DNA of 64,000 nucleotides from Otis tarda (taxonomy: Eukaryota > Chordata > Aves > Otidiformes > Otididae), in contig CM048557.1 of assembly GCA_026413225.1 (NCBI GenBank), positions 16,470,871 to 16,534,870 on the forward strand, given 5' to 3'. Position 1 is the first letter of the stretch. Every line of letters begins with the position of its first letter. Positions 12,181-26,200 of this stretch are shown piece by piece. The notes below the pieces were generated by a model that did not search any database, was not told where the DNA came from, and worked only from the letters and a program-made list of their open reading frames with translations. The position numbers were made by a program, and so were the translations under genes.

Positions 12181-15100
12181 TCGTATACAGTTTTTATGTT
12201 TATCAGGGTAGGAGTCTCAGCTGAGACAAACCAGAGTAGGTTTAGAGATGCTCTGATTTATGGCAAAAGAATTCTTGCAGGTAGAGGCTTTAGGATAAAA
12301 GGCAGTACAGAAACGACAAGCACTCTTATTAGCCTCTGTTCTAGCCCTCCAACATAAAACAAAAATTCAGTAGTGTGGAAGCAATTCAGGAGAAAGCACT
12401 GCTTTAATACTAAGGGCTAGAGATTAAGCATACTATTAACTACATATTCTCTGCATGTTCTTTCAGAGCCTACTGTGCTATTCGCAATCACTTTGTCTAT
12501 TTAGGACAAAGCTCTCCTTGGGGACCTCACCCAAGAGTAAATAGAGTTACTTCAAGAATTAAAATAAACTGCTGGAGGTATATGACACTTTATGGGAATT
12601 GGAATTTTCCTCTCAGGTATGAATCAGAGAGACAAAGCCAAGGGCTGCATTAGGAGTGGGGTTGGAAAGGGGCTGACCACGGACCAGGTAAAACACATTA
12701 TCTCTGGAGAAGTTTTTCCTCCAGACTATCTCTGGGGTTCCTGGGTTCAGCATCAGCCCAAGTGGGTGCCTGGGGTTGGAGGTGGGATAGAGACAAAGCA
12801 GACAGCTTTGGACTGGTGGAAGGGGGTTGCCAACCCTGCTGTTAAACTTTGGGTTTAGTTAAGGTAACTTGAATGGAAGGCTAAGAAATACATACTCCCT
12901 CTTAGGACATCCCAGAAAGAATAAACCTGGAGAAAGTATGTTGATAAGGTTTGATCTGGAAGAAAGGTACAGCTTTCTGCACATAAGCAGAGCTGAGGAA
13001 ATTCAAGTACTCTTCCCAGATTGCTGGGAGTGAAGAAAATAGCCTGTAATATTAATAAGGAGAGGCGAGTAACCAGAGTGACTTACAGAATCACACCTAG
13101 TCACCTGCAAGGAAGGACAGTTTTATACAAAAAGCAGGAACTAAATACAACTGTTGACCTCCATAAGAGCTGGAAATAGAATAAGTCAAGTGGATCTTAT
13201 TGTAGCTTCACAATCTATATAAAGAGAAGCCAATTTCTTTTTGAATAACATGCTTATATTTAGGATCCTAAATCTGTATTTGGAAACCTAAGGAACTGAC
13301 CTGATTTTCTGAAGTGTTCAGCACCCAGTGAATGAGTGGAAACATTTTTAAGAGGCTTCCGTGGGAACTGCTGGATTCAAGCACTTTGGATGGGGAGAAG
13401 GAAATCAAAGTTTCACTCTATTTCTTAACTTTGGGCTTACAAATCTAAGACTTGCATTTTCAGAATTCATCACTCTACAGTAATGTCTGGTGTTCCTTTA
13501 AATATTGTACTGCTAGAACTGCTAAGTGTGTGGATTTTTAAAAGCTTTTGGACTCTTTTGCTACCATTTAAATACAGATATTTAACACAGAATAAACACA
13601 GCCCCACTTCGCTGCCATGCTAGTTTGAAATCTGGATAAAATAATCCCTACAGGACAAACAAAGCTGTGTAAAAAAGCTATAGCAAAGCCATATGAAAGC
13701 CAGTAGTAAACTACATTTGGGAATATTCATGTTATGTAAAAGGTAAATTTCTAGTATGTCAGCTGAGGGAAAAAAGAAGCATTCTAATGATTAAGTAAAC
13801 TGTGGAAGCCTCTATTTCCCCCAAAATGGCCTCCCCTCAGCAGATTCTCAACTTTTTTGAGGTCACTCTGCTCAGTATCTTAAAAGAGCCGTGGTATCAG
13901 TCTCTCTTCCATTCAGAAACTTTATTTTTCTGTCTCAAGACCCCAAGACTGTATAAACCTATTTGGAAAAGAGATCATATAAACCTATGGCCTAACCAAT
14001 TCATATCGAAACACAAGAGAACGCCATTAATTACTGCTGTATTATTTCCTCTAATGCCATGATAGTGTGAAAATCCCAGAGTTCATTCTACACAATATTT
14101 GCAAGTAGACAGATCTAGTCTTACTTTTCTCAGTGTAGAAATGCAACTACCCAGAACAAGAAAAATGTCAAGACTTATTTTCCACATAGAAATGTCTACA
14201 GGCCCCAGAAGTATGGCTGGCAACCCTTTATGATAGATTCTGCACAAATACTAGCTAGAGGTGGTCATTACCAGCAGTTGTTACATTTGTAAACTGACAG
14301 ACAAAAGACGAAAAGTGGAACAGAAGAAATGACCCATCAGATCAGACTAGTGAAGAATTAAACACAGCCCCCAAGTCACCCCTCCTGTAACACCAGCATC
14401 TTTTAACAGGCCCAATTTATCCCCCAAATAGGCTTGTGTCATTTCTGCACTGTCTGAAAATGTGTGTGTGAAGTGCTTTCAACACCAACTGTAATAAAAG
14501 CAAAGAAACACAAGTGATTTTTCTGCATCAAAGCCTTCTTTTGAAGTCTTATCACCTGTTTCCAAATTCCCTATTGACTGTGGATTGCCACTATACCCAG
14601 CTAAACAATTTTCCACACTCTTCAATAATTCAGTGGCATGTGGATAGCAAATTCAAGCTCTCTGCTGTATGAAAGCTTTTGTATCACTCTGGGGCAGAAT
14701 TTCAAGGCAAGATTTTTCAAAGCACTGCAAGGAATGTAATCACTTTGCCTTATTTTCAGTGGGAAGCACAGGAATCAAAGCCTGGAATGCCTCAAAGAAC
14801 TCAGGCCAGGCTTTCCTCCTAATCCTCGACCAGTGCTTAATTGTACAGACTCTTTTGAGTAAACTCACCAAACCTGAATCTATACTAGCTTTTCTATTCA
14901 TAAAAATGTGTAAAAAATAAGATGATTTTTTAAAAGTAATTTATTAAGAATTTTTTACTGTAGCCAATAGAGTTTTCCCTTAAAACAGCACTAGAAGAAA
15001 TACATGATTATGGTATCTACAGATCAGTTTATTTATAAGACCAGTTGTTCAGTGACCATGGAGAGCTAGAACAAAATCATATGCATTCTAGGGCAGGTGT

Positions 15101-18100
15101 TATAGCCAAACACATGCACTGGCTGGGCAGCACAATTATCCTGCAATTGTAAAGCCACTTAAGAGTGTGACACTTCCATTACTATAGCTTTCAGGCATGG
15201 TAAAACAGTCATTTAATAGAAGAGTGGGCTATTAACAAACTTAATAGTCTTAAGACAGACACCAAGTTTCACCATTATACTATAAGGTCCCAGTTGGGAC
15301 TGAAAATTTCTTCCCTGGGAACCATTCAACTCATAATTCAGTAGTGATTGCAGTGTCTGCAAGCAGACAAGAAGTAAATAGCTCCCCACTACTGCCTTCT
15401 GGCAAGGGTGTCACAGGGCATAGAGCAGAGGAGAGGGGAGCTCTCCGCCAGCCCCACAGATGGCTGAACACCTTGTCCCTCCCCAAAATGGGTGCAGAAG
15501 TGAGCACTCCTTAGCAGATGACAGACTCTCAGGGACTGATAGGTGTCCAAATGTCTGAGAGCACTGGAAGAGAGGCTTAAAGAGGAAAGGGAGAAGAATA
15601 AGAAGGAAGCATTAGCTCCTTGATTTAAAGCCGTTTCCTAATGCCATCCCATGAAAGTACTGCACAGCCCGAACCACTTCTGTCTTCAGGATTAACAGCC
15701 TGTGCTGCAAAAGAGAAGAAGTGGTCTCATGGATGTCAGTAAGTCACACACAAAGCCCAGATGAAATGTATCAGAAATAGACTGCTGTTTATAGACCCTA
15801 CGCGGTACAGATTTGTCCACTGAAATGCAGCAAAATTTTCCATTTCCCACTGGAAGGGAATCTACTAGAAAGGAAGTAGATTTTGCTGTTCAAAGGTGCA
15901 AAACTTAAACGACAACATTGCTTAACTGCAGAAACAATGGTAGAATACATAAACCCAAAGAATGAGAGTCCATACAGCAATGCCCAGAGCTGACCATTTT
16001 TCATTCCATCCCTTGCATAAAATACCTAGCGAAAAGGATGGAAATAACCACTTTCTAGTCAGAAACCCAGTGAAATAATATGTAGATCTAGACTTTTAGT
16101 ATCAGTTGCATGTAATTGTCCTTCGTATTGTATGTCGGCTATTTCCAAATGGATTTCTGAAGTCAGGCTCACAAATCACAGTACAAAAAGAGGACCAGCA
16201 TGATCTACAGATACAAAGCTCCCCACAGCTGGTAACAAGCTATAGAGCTTAATGTTCTCTACACTGCTAAGGAGTAGTTTATGGTCTTTAAAATGGTTTA
16301 GTAAGCCACGGTGTTTCAGACTGAATCCTTGAATCAAAGGGAACTTCTCTCAGGCAAAACTGCTAGAGGATTAAAGTCTTCCTGACTGAAGCAACTGCCT
16401 TCCTTCACTCTTGACGGCACAGAATTCCAGTGTAAGGAGAATAACACGACACACAGAGTGATTTCCTCCTAAAGGTACTTCAATACCATGAAAGACAAAT
16501 GGCAAAACAGGCAGCCAAGTTCTGTTTTCTGCTGGAGTGTGTCTGCCCAGCCAGTTCTTTAGGGTCCAGATATGATTGGCGAAGTCTATGGAGAATCACC
16601 TGACAACAAGACATTAGTCAGGGGAACACACAGATATTACAAACACCTACACTTCCTTCCAAAATTAACTTTTCTATTAGCAAACATTTGATGGTCTCAG
16701 GTCTGCCGCAGAACAACAGTCTGCTCATGAAGGCTCATCGGGAAAATGTTACCTATTAGTTCAGGTAATTTGATCTTAGAAGATACACATATAACGTTAC
16801 CTTGAATCAATAGCCAGAGAAGAAAAGAAAAAGCTATTTAACCATTTACTCAAGGACCACTAATTACTTCTCACTTGCCTACTACCACTGATTAACAGTC
16901 ATTTATTGCACACCGTGATGTGTCCTGGATGCTTCAGATGTATAACTGCAGTGATAAAGCCATTTCGGATGAAGTTCTGAAGGCAGCTTTCCTGCCAGAT
17001 TTATGGTCCCAAAGTTTAGGTTATCCTATACTGATCTTCTATATGCATTGCCCTGTCTTCCAGGACATTTGGTCAGACTGTCATCTGATGTAAGTGAACC
17101 TGGCAGCACTGCAGGGAAGAGAATTATTTCCTTTTCCACCAGCTGAGTGTCTGGCACATACTTTCTTCTAATTAGTATTCATCTTTAGGTCTGTTGAATT
17201 TGTGGGAGAGAGTTAGCTTCCATGGAAGTCATAATTGTTTAGAAGCTTGGACAATTTCCCTTGTGGCGTGCAACCCTCACTGAGAGCACCTTAATTATTA
17301 AAAAAAAAAGATGAGACTATTTTATCAATTGTCCTCAGTAAATTGACACTAGGCAAACTAACATGGATCTAAACAGATATTTGTGGTGCCCTTCACCCTC
17401 TCACTGCACATAGTTTAACAGCTAAGCGAAAATACTGTAAATGAAACATTTTGACAACATCTTCAAATGGACATTTATTTAAGATGCCTGAGTTAAAGCA
17501 GCAAAGCTGCCACACATTTTTTGCTCCTATTGATTCCAGGTGGAGTTATGGAATCGTCAGCACTTCCTAACAAACATGGTTGTGCAAGCAGCTCTCTAGA
17601 CAACAACTGGAAAACGTTGATAGTAACTATAGAACCTCCAGCCCTCTGCTCATTCAGCAGCTTAAGAAAAAAGTGCAACATCATACATTTTGTCTTAAAG
17701 TCAAACAGACCTTTTTCAAAAGCATATTTTGGTTTCAAAGTTAATGAAAACACATTGGCCTATGGCCTTGGAAGTGCCATTATATGCACCAAATACAGCA
17801 CATCACATAAGAGGAAAAAGCGGAACATGAGCCTCCAAGAAAACACAGACCCAGACAGTTTACGGGATTAGATAATCCTCTACATGCACATGTACTAAAT
17901 TATGGCTCAAAGGAGTTCATCAAGCTAGATGTACCACTTAATGAGAATTAGAGCTCTAGATATGAAAGGGAAAGAAATAGTTAAAGAAATTGCTGAGGTA
18001 CTTCTTAATTGCGCTCTCACACTCCAGAAGTCTAAATAAAGCTAATTGCCAAGGCAGTGACTGAGGGGACAGAAATTCACTCAGTGCCTGCTGCCCAGGA

Positions 18101-19922
18101 TCATTTCTGAATGAAAACAGATTCAGAATCCAGTCATTTCCAGATCCTAGAAAATTCTAACCATATTTGGAGAAAACCTTTATTTAGTTTTCTTAAAGAA
18201 ATTTGTGGGGAAATGATGGCAATCCAGTAAACAGAAAAGTAAATACTTCTGTAAAGACTTAAAATGTTTTCTAGAAGCACTGAAATAATGGAAGAGTGAA
18301 AGTCCAATTATCAAAAAGTGACAGACCTCTGATCCCACAGATGTTCAGAGAAATTGGTCTTAGACTCCTAAGTCACTTGGGTACATTTAACATTTTAAAA
18401 CTAGATACACACAAAATACTCTAGACTTTCAAAATCACAGGGGGGATCATTCATGAATGAAGAAGAATTAAAGAAACACTCAGGAATTCTGTCTACTCTC
18501 TCCCACCTCCTGTCAACATTGTCATGTAGTATCTAATCCACACAAATATTCTATATTTTCATCTTTAGTCTATGGACTATTTTTCTTCCCAAAGAAATAC
18601 CTGTGACAACTTTCATTTCTTTTGAGTCATTATTTTCCCTGCCTTTTCTTTTTCACTTTCCTCTCTTTTCTCATTTTTTCTCCTTTCAGCTTCTCCTATC
18701 GAAAGAAAAAGACTTTCAAAGCAAAGGGACAAAGTCAGTGATTTGCAGAGGCGCTACATGCAATCACTGACTCCAACAACTAGGCAGAGTCAACACAGCT
18801 GGAAATGCTTCTAGGTTCTTGAGGCTTGGTACTGGCTTTAGACACTCAGCTGTGACTTCTTTCTCTTCATTCTCCCATTCCCAACATTTCATCCACTGTG
18901 AAGTTTGAGTGAGATCTTTATCTCGGATTACTCTTCCAAAGGAGGCCACTGAGGCAAAATATAGGGTACAAATTTCAGAAGAATGTGCCACCGAATGAAC
19001 CGCCAACACGATTTCCAGCACTAAGGCACACCTACATATAATGAAAGAATCTTATACAAATGGTTTAGAAGGCAACGAGCAAATGTTAGCATCTTCCAAA
19101 GTTAACAAAATCCACTGATTTCTGAAACAGTTAATATCACAGCAGACCTACATGAAGAATCTGGGAATTTATTTTTAAATCTCTTTTCAATAGGGATCTT
19201 TTAGAATGACAGATCCATAGCTTAGTCTCAATGAACACGTTGTATACCACTGCAAAATAGCACTGATTTTCAAAGTCTTTGAAAAAAATAATTTGCTTGC
19301 AGTCAAAGAGCTCAAGACACATGCAACACAAATCCTGGTCCCATGACAAGCCTCAGATTCTTCTTTAATCTTGGATACAATCACACACAGCCTCACATAA
19401 GAAGAGAAGATGTTAAATAAAAAATGCACATTCACTGTCAGAAAATAATAAGCCTGGGAGAAAAAGTTGGAAGGTACTAGCTTCCAGCAAGGATTACCTT
19501 CATAAAACTCAAGCTCTTGGTTCATACAGGAAAATTGCAGTGATTTCTGTGAACTTTTCTTCTGTGAATGACAACTGAACTCTACTGTACATTTTTTCTG
19601 AGAGAAATAACTACTGTACCATATAGTTAGGAATGATTTAACGATTTTGATTCCAGATATCTTCAAATAGAAGCCTATGTGTTTTTACATTAAAAAAATA
19701 AATAAGTGCAGTGCTTTTGTAAACATAGTCCCAGGCGTGGCAAAGCTCCAGACCTAGTACGGGATCCTAATTAACGGCTCCTTAGCTGATATTTATCCAT
19801 GTGCATTAAGTTTTACAGTTAATATTTTATTTTGGTAAAAAATATGTACACTTAATTATATTGAATGCTTCACAATAAGAATATAATCTGGTCTCTCTGA
19901 CCAAACTTGCACTTTAAGAGTC
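12181..19922. other. Intronic stretch without recognised genes
   Basis: Unique sequence between two CR1 copies. A pyrimidine-rich tract at 18600-18700 ends in a cryptic acceptor-like TTTCTCCTTTCAG, but no exon-like frame follows. Reading frames such as 17521-17871 (+) and 19187-19666 (-) show no family resemblance and no coding signature that I can see. Confidence 0.6.
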
Positions 19923-20812
19923 AGAATCATAGAATTATTTGAGTTGGAAGGGACCTTAAAGATCATCTAGTTGCACCCCCCTGCCATGGGCAGGGACACC
20001 TTCCACTAGATCAAGTTGCTCAAAGCCCCATCCAGCCTGGTCTTGAACACTTCCATGGATGGGGCATCCACAGCTTCTCTGGGCAGCCTGTTCCAGTGCC
20101 TCACCACCCTCACAGTGAAGAAGTTCTTCCTAACATCTTATCTAAATCTACCCTCTTTCAGCTTAAAAATCCTTCATCCTATCACTAGACTCCCTGATAG
20201 GGAGTCCCTCCACATCTTTCCTGTAGGCCCCCTGTAGGTATTGGAAGGCTGCAAAAAGGTCTTCCCAGAGACTTCTCTTCTCCAGGCTGAACAGCCCCGA
20301 CTTTCTCAGCCTGTCCTCATAGGAGAGGTGCTCCAGCCCCCTGATCATCTTCATGGCCCTCCTCTGGACCCACTTGAGCAAGTCCACGTCTTTCTTGTGC
20401 TGGGGGCTCCAGAGCTGGACACAGTACTCCAGATGGGGTCTCACCAGAGCAGAGTAGAGGGGTGTCACCTGCTGGCCACACTGCTTTTGACACAGCCCAG
20501 GATACAATTGGCTTTCTGGGCTGCGAGGGCACATTGCTGGCTTACATGCAGTTTTTTCATCCACCAAAACTGCCAAGTGTACCTTCACAGCTCTCAACCC
20601 ACTCATGTCCCAGTCTGTATCCATGTTGGGATTGCCCTGACCCACGTGCAGGACCTTGCATTTGGCCTTGCTGAACTTAATGAGGTTTGCATGGATCCAC
20701 CTCTCCAGCCTGTCAAGGTCTCTCTGGATGGCATCCCTTCCCTCAGATGTATCAACTGCACCACTCAGCTTGGTGTCATCTAGAAACTTGCTGAGGGTGT
20801 ACCTAAGCATTT
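19923..20812 (-). mobile_element. CR1 retrotransposon, 5'-truncated, frame disrupted
   Basis: On the - strand the element begins near 20812 with Tyr-Thr-Leu-Ser-Lys-Phe-Leu-Asp-Asp-Thr-Lys-Leu, the region around the reverse-transcriptase F-A-D-D box, here with Leu for Ala. It continues through the same carboxy-terminal ORF2 phrases as the copy at 11347 ([37 protein letters not shown]). The frame breaks at about 20163 after Ser-Asp-Arg-Met-Lys, where an indel introduces a stop. CR1-like DNA then continues to the 3' end at about 19923 with GAATCATAGAATT. More substitutions than the 11347 copy indicate an older, dead insertion. Confidence 0.93.
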
Positions 20813-23245
20813 AATTCAAAATGACAGCAGAATGTTTCCCAAACGATATGTAGCCTACGCTACTTCAAGGATGAAGAAGGAAGAATACAAGTTTTCCAGA
20901 AAAGAGTTCCTTCAAAGCACCCTGTAACAAATAATCACATTTTGCATCTGTTTGTTTTTCCCCCTCACATTTAAAAGAGAACTTTTAAGCAGAAGGCATA
21001 TACAATTCATTAAATCTACATTTTGGATACTTGCAATTAAACTGTGAGGATATATTTTTTCATCAGAGAAAAATTATTTTAATAGTCATAATCAACACAA
21101 TCAAATATAATCAGTCTGTCAAGTTAATCACAATTTAGAATAATTTACAATAATTTTGTACCTTGCCAGCTCACATCTATATGAAGATGATTACACCTGG
21201 AAAAGATGTGCAGCTCTAAAGGTTTCTACCTCTATTTCAATAACTGTGCTATGTTATGTGTTTTCATTTTTGTTCTTCTGTATCCTCACTCTCCCCTCTC
21301 CCACTCTGTTTTAACTTTTTGAGAGTTTTATTCTTAGTCTTTTCCTCCACTCTATACATTATTCTCTGGTTTATGCATATCTATACCTTTATGCAAATGA
21401 TTAAGATAACACATAGAAATTTTCCCATAACCTTAAGAAGCATAAATCTATTAAGAGTGAGCCAAACATATTAGGTTTGTTTTCTAAACCTGTTATTTTG
21501 GGTTTTCCCCCAAATCTGCACACCAGCATTCCCTATTTATCTCCAGCCATGCCTGAGACATACCCTGCTGTGTTGGTCAACTTCTTTGTTTTCATTTTAT
21601 TGCAAACACCCTTCCTGTGCCACAGGAATCTGAATCTGCCTCTGAATCTGCCACAACATGGCTATGATCTCCTACCTCCTACCCTTCATCTCCTCAGTCT
21701 CTCATTGAATTCTGCTCCTCTGTCTTGCTGTCATTTTCATTGCACTCTTCCACTCTTGATTCTTACTTCCTTAGGAAGTCTCATTCTACTGCTTCAGTCC
21801 CCTTACTTCAACCCCGCACATTAAGCTGCCTTTGTTTTCCATTGGCAACAACACTAGAAAGAAAAGTAAGCTGGAATTTAATGTACCTTATTTTGACCCT
21901 GCTTTTGAGCCTGCTCACACTCTGCAGAGGCTTCCCTGACTGTGGCTCAGACCTTTGCCTGTCCTCGGTTTCTCCTAAGCTACTCATCTTTGCTCCTGAC
22001 GTCCCAGAAGTCTTTTTTTCTACTTCTGTCTTCCATCTCTCCTTAACCGGAACAGCTTGTGTTTTCTTGGTCAAGAAGCACTCCCCCCCTTTTTTTTTTT
22101 CTTCAAATTGCTTCAGTAAAATCCTCTCAGGAACCCTTCCTTAGCTTTTTGACAAAAAGCTTGAATTTAACAATGCCGCAGTCTCTTTGGAAGGAGCTAA
22201 TTTCCAATGAAATCTGAGCATAGACATCTGCAAAAGATGCTTCACACTCCAGCAGGTAGAATCCCCTAGGGAGAAATACTGGATGGACATCATGTCCATC
22301 TGCAATAGGTCATCTTAACATAAGATGCAAAATATACCATTTTTATTAGTAATAATTGCAGCTTTGATTTCCTACATTTTGAGTGTTTCTTAGAGGCAAA
22401 ATATTCCAAGGAGATAAAATTTCTTACCACCTCAATACACAGGGCATTTCCCAGACTCAGATGGTTTTTCTAAGCAAAAAACCTGAACTAGCAGTGTGCA
22501 GTGTGCTGGAACCCCTCTACGTCAGGACAGCCTCCTGGTTGGTATCCTTCCCTAAAATCTACATTTACACTCCTTTCGTTAATGAAATTGATAATTTATT
22601 ATGATCTTGTCAACAGTTTCCTGGCATAACTTGTAGTCTTGATTTAATTAGGAGCAAAAATTGTCTGTTTACAGTCGGTGGTGAAAAATAAAGACCAAGA
22701 CATTACAATATACAAGACACATATCCCCCTCCGTGAAACCATTAGATTTACTTCAAGAACAGATGAGGAGCTTAGTGTTCTGGACAGCAGTGTATCTGGG
22801 AAATCAGTAGCTTTAATGCCAGAAAGTTAAGGAGAAAAAGCCACTTGCTTTTGTTCAAATTATTGTGATTGCTGAAGAAAGTGGAGCTAGGTTTATTTGT
22901 AACATGGGAAGCTAGTCTTCTGTCTTTTCTGCAGTTTACAGATATTCAGCAAAAAATGTAGCAGTTTGCCTCATCTTCTGAAGAAAACAGTTCTATTCAA
23001 AACCATATGATATAGAGCCATGGCAGAGCATAATTTCACAGTGAGATCACAAGCACAATAGAAAAGAGAAAGAGTATGAAGGAGGCAAGAGCACACAAAG
23101 CCTGTGCTGAAGACTATGTAGTTGTTCAAGGGAGCACGACCATGTTTGTGCCTTATCCATTGGATCTACTTCTAATGGACATATAATTTCATAAAAGTGT
23201 TACACTGATGGAAAAATCACAGGTCAGACCCATATTGTGCTATTC

Positions 23246-23259
23246 TTTTTTTTTTTTTT
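23246..23259. repeat. Poly-T run (14)
   Basis: Uninterrupted T run; a 13-base A run lies about 105 bases downstream at 23365-23377, giving a weak inverted pair. Confidence 0.85.
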
Positions 23260-26200
23260 CCCAACACAGAAGTGCTAGAAGCAGTCCAAGAAAACTGGGC
23301 AGTTTTAGGGGGATGCTTGTTATTCTTTGTTATAACAGTCTTCTTTCCTAGTCATTCAATATGCAAAAAAAAAAAAACCAAAAACAAACAGCCCTTTAAA
23401 ATGCTTGCAAACACTAACATATTGATTATTATTGATTCTCCCCTATGTTGAATAGGAAGGAACAATGAGTATCATAGGAACTGTCTGGATATATAAACTG
23501 ATGACAGCACAGTTGCAAGTCTTGGCTATAGTTCCCTTTTTGCTAGAAGGAGTGCTTGACTTCTTTCCGAAACCCTGTTGCCAAGAGCAGACCTAAGCTT
23601 TTCTTTTCAACTGGTTTTAATTTCAAAGAGCATCTATCCTAATAGCTCCAAGCATTGAAAGCTAGAAAGGTCTGGACTGTATTTTTAAGGGCTGATGATA
23701 ACATATAATGAGAGTGTAACAAAAAGCTTCAGATGTAAACAGCTTCTCAGTACGCAATTTACTTCCATCTACAGGTATTGGAGTCGTTCCCTAGCTCTTT
23801 GCCTGCTTCATCCTCCTTTGTCATCAAACCTGCTTATGGCATGAACCTGTCCCTCTGCCAACATGCCCGAAACATTTTATTGCAATGGCAATACCATTAG
23901 CTTTTGTGTTTATTATTGGCAATGTCTTCTCTAGACAGATGATAGATGCAGTTATAAGCATAGCAAGACATAGTGCGACATAGACTGTATCTAGAGTTTA
24001 AAGTCTGTTTAGGCCTGTCAAAAGGTAAGAAAAACAGAAGTAGTATGAATCACATCTTACAAAGTCCTGCAAAAGAATGAGATGCTGCCAGAAGGAAGTT
24101 TGTTGCAGAGCTATGAAAAAATCTTTACATCATTTGAGTCTTGGCCCAGCACTTTGACTGACTTTGCACACTGACTTCATTAGAGGCTTTTGCAGGGAGA
24201 AGGATCTTGAATGGAGAAGAAGAGTAGCATGGAAAAGAACATTATGCATTGCTTCTTGGGCCCTAAGCTAAGGTAATTTACAACAGCATCACCTACCCAG
24301 TGTTTTGGGTTTTCTTTTTTTTAAAGAAGTTCACATACATGCAAACACAAAAAGTAACAAGACGATATTAAAGACAGTACTCAAGGAGACTCAAAGGTAT
24401 ATAGGAGCCAGTCACGGCCCAAAGAGTTCCTTTGAACAAGATACCACAGGAACAGACTGGGTTGTATTCTTTGTAAAATACATTTTTCATGTATGGGAAT
24501 GGATTGGAGAGATGTTTTTTTTTTTTTTAAAAAAAAAGCCACAGTGATTTGGGCATGTCATCAAGATTTTTCAGACCCAGGATGACCTAAATGCAGAAGC
24601 ACAGGTTCACATTCTAGATGTGGTTGCATTTGGAATACATATTTGTTTCTAAGGTACGTAGAAGCAGACAAATATATATTTGTCTACATACTTCAAGGAA
24701 ATAAGAACTTCTCATTAAATCACAAGGCCGAGAATCAGAAAAATCTCATTTTACTTCCACTTAATCTTACACTTCAGCAACTCTAAATAAATGGGCTACG
24801 TTAATTTCAGTTCATTTACTTACTGCTGTCTTTAGACTTTGGATACTTAAAAAACAACTTCTGGAAATGGTATTTTCCTTGTGCCTCAGTTTCTTCCTTG
24901 AGTAGCCAAATAATTCATGGGAAGAAGGGGAGGGGATGGATGACTTTGAGTTTGTTTCCTTCTTTAAATAACTTGTTTCCGTTGTTCTAGAGAGGTTCAT
25001 GATCAAGGTCATCGCAGTCAATCTGGAGACAAAACAAGTAATTGAATTTGTGTCCTCAGCCTGGCAAAACGGCTTAACATCAGTAATTTTTCAAGATACA
25101 ACCAACCTCTAAGTATACTAGCAATGACATCCATATAGAGGCTTAAAAATACATTCTGAACCATTAGAATTAAACCTGCCAGCTAAGATGAAATGCTAGT
25201 GTGAATTCTTAATATTCCATAGCATACAAGACAGCATCTAAAATCTGAAGGTTACATATTTACTTTCGGTTGTCACCTAGACTGCTCAGTGTAGCACCTG
25301 GCTGCTAATTAGAAAAGCATTTAGATATTGTCAGCACCAGTTTTACATTACATGTTCTGAAATGTTTAGCAGACTGTTAACTGGGTGTTGAAAGCCAGGT
25401 GAAAATCACAGCACTCCTGAACCTTGTATTACGCAGCAGGAGCAGCTTTTGCTGCAGTGCTTTCTCAAAGCAGGCGCAAGGCGGGAAGGTCTGACTGGGA
25501 ACACTGAGGGAAAGCAACACTGTGATTAGCAGACCCAGGGGATTGGCACAAAAGACCAGAGGGAACCCCAGGACCTGTAAGGAAGGAAAGAGGATACAGG
25601 GTAAGATATGCTGACCACTATACATTTAGCAAAAGCCCAAGTTCTAGAATAAAAAGAGGCAGCAGGGAGGAAACAATCATTTCTACTCTACCCACTGGAC
25701 ACTGCAAAAACAGGAGAGCTTGACTGAGGATGAGATTTTATCAGAAGTAAATCTTCAATTGTACCAAATCAGATTGTCAGCCAGTATAAGTCAACAGAGT
25801 GGAGCTCCACAGACACTCAAAACCCCCAAACCACCACAAATAACCCACTCCTGGCACCCCTGCCTCCAGCTTAGATTATGAACTCCTCAAATGCATTTCA
25901 AAATCTTTGCTCTCGGAGCAATTTCATTATGAAGATACATTGGTTTCACTTAGAGATGCCCCAAGCACTCTGTCAATGTTAAAATTGCCTTTCAAGACAG
26001 CTTAAAAATTAGGAAAATATAAGAAGAAGAATAGCTTTGATCAGAAAAAAAACCTACATTAATAACTACGAACTTTCCCATATTTGGTTTCATAGCAAAA
26101 AACCATCCTAATTTTCTATGTAACACACTTTTCAGTAAAACCTTCAATATATGTTTCAAATTTAAAAAAGCTTAAAAACAAATAAGTTTTCCGAAGTGTC

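Noticed and set aside
18600-18692. Pyrimidine tract with TTTCTCCTTTCAG as a real acceptor
   Set aside because: No open, recognisable coding segment and no matching donor follow.
19187-19666. 159-codon - strand frame
   Set aside because: No recognisable domain, AT-driven composition, and no splice or promoter context; compatible with chance.
20241-20783. 180-codon + strand frame
   Set aside because: Antisense shadow of the - strand CR1 copy.
21477-22144. Overlapping + strand frames of 115 and 139 codons
   Set aside because: They lie in a pyrimidine-rich segment, where stop codons are rare; the predicted proteins are Leu/Ser/Pro low-complexity with no family resemblance.
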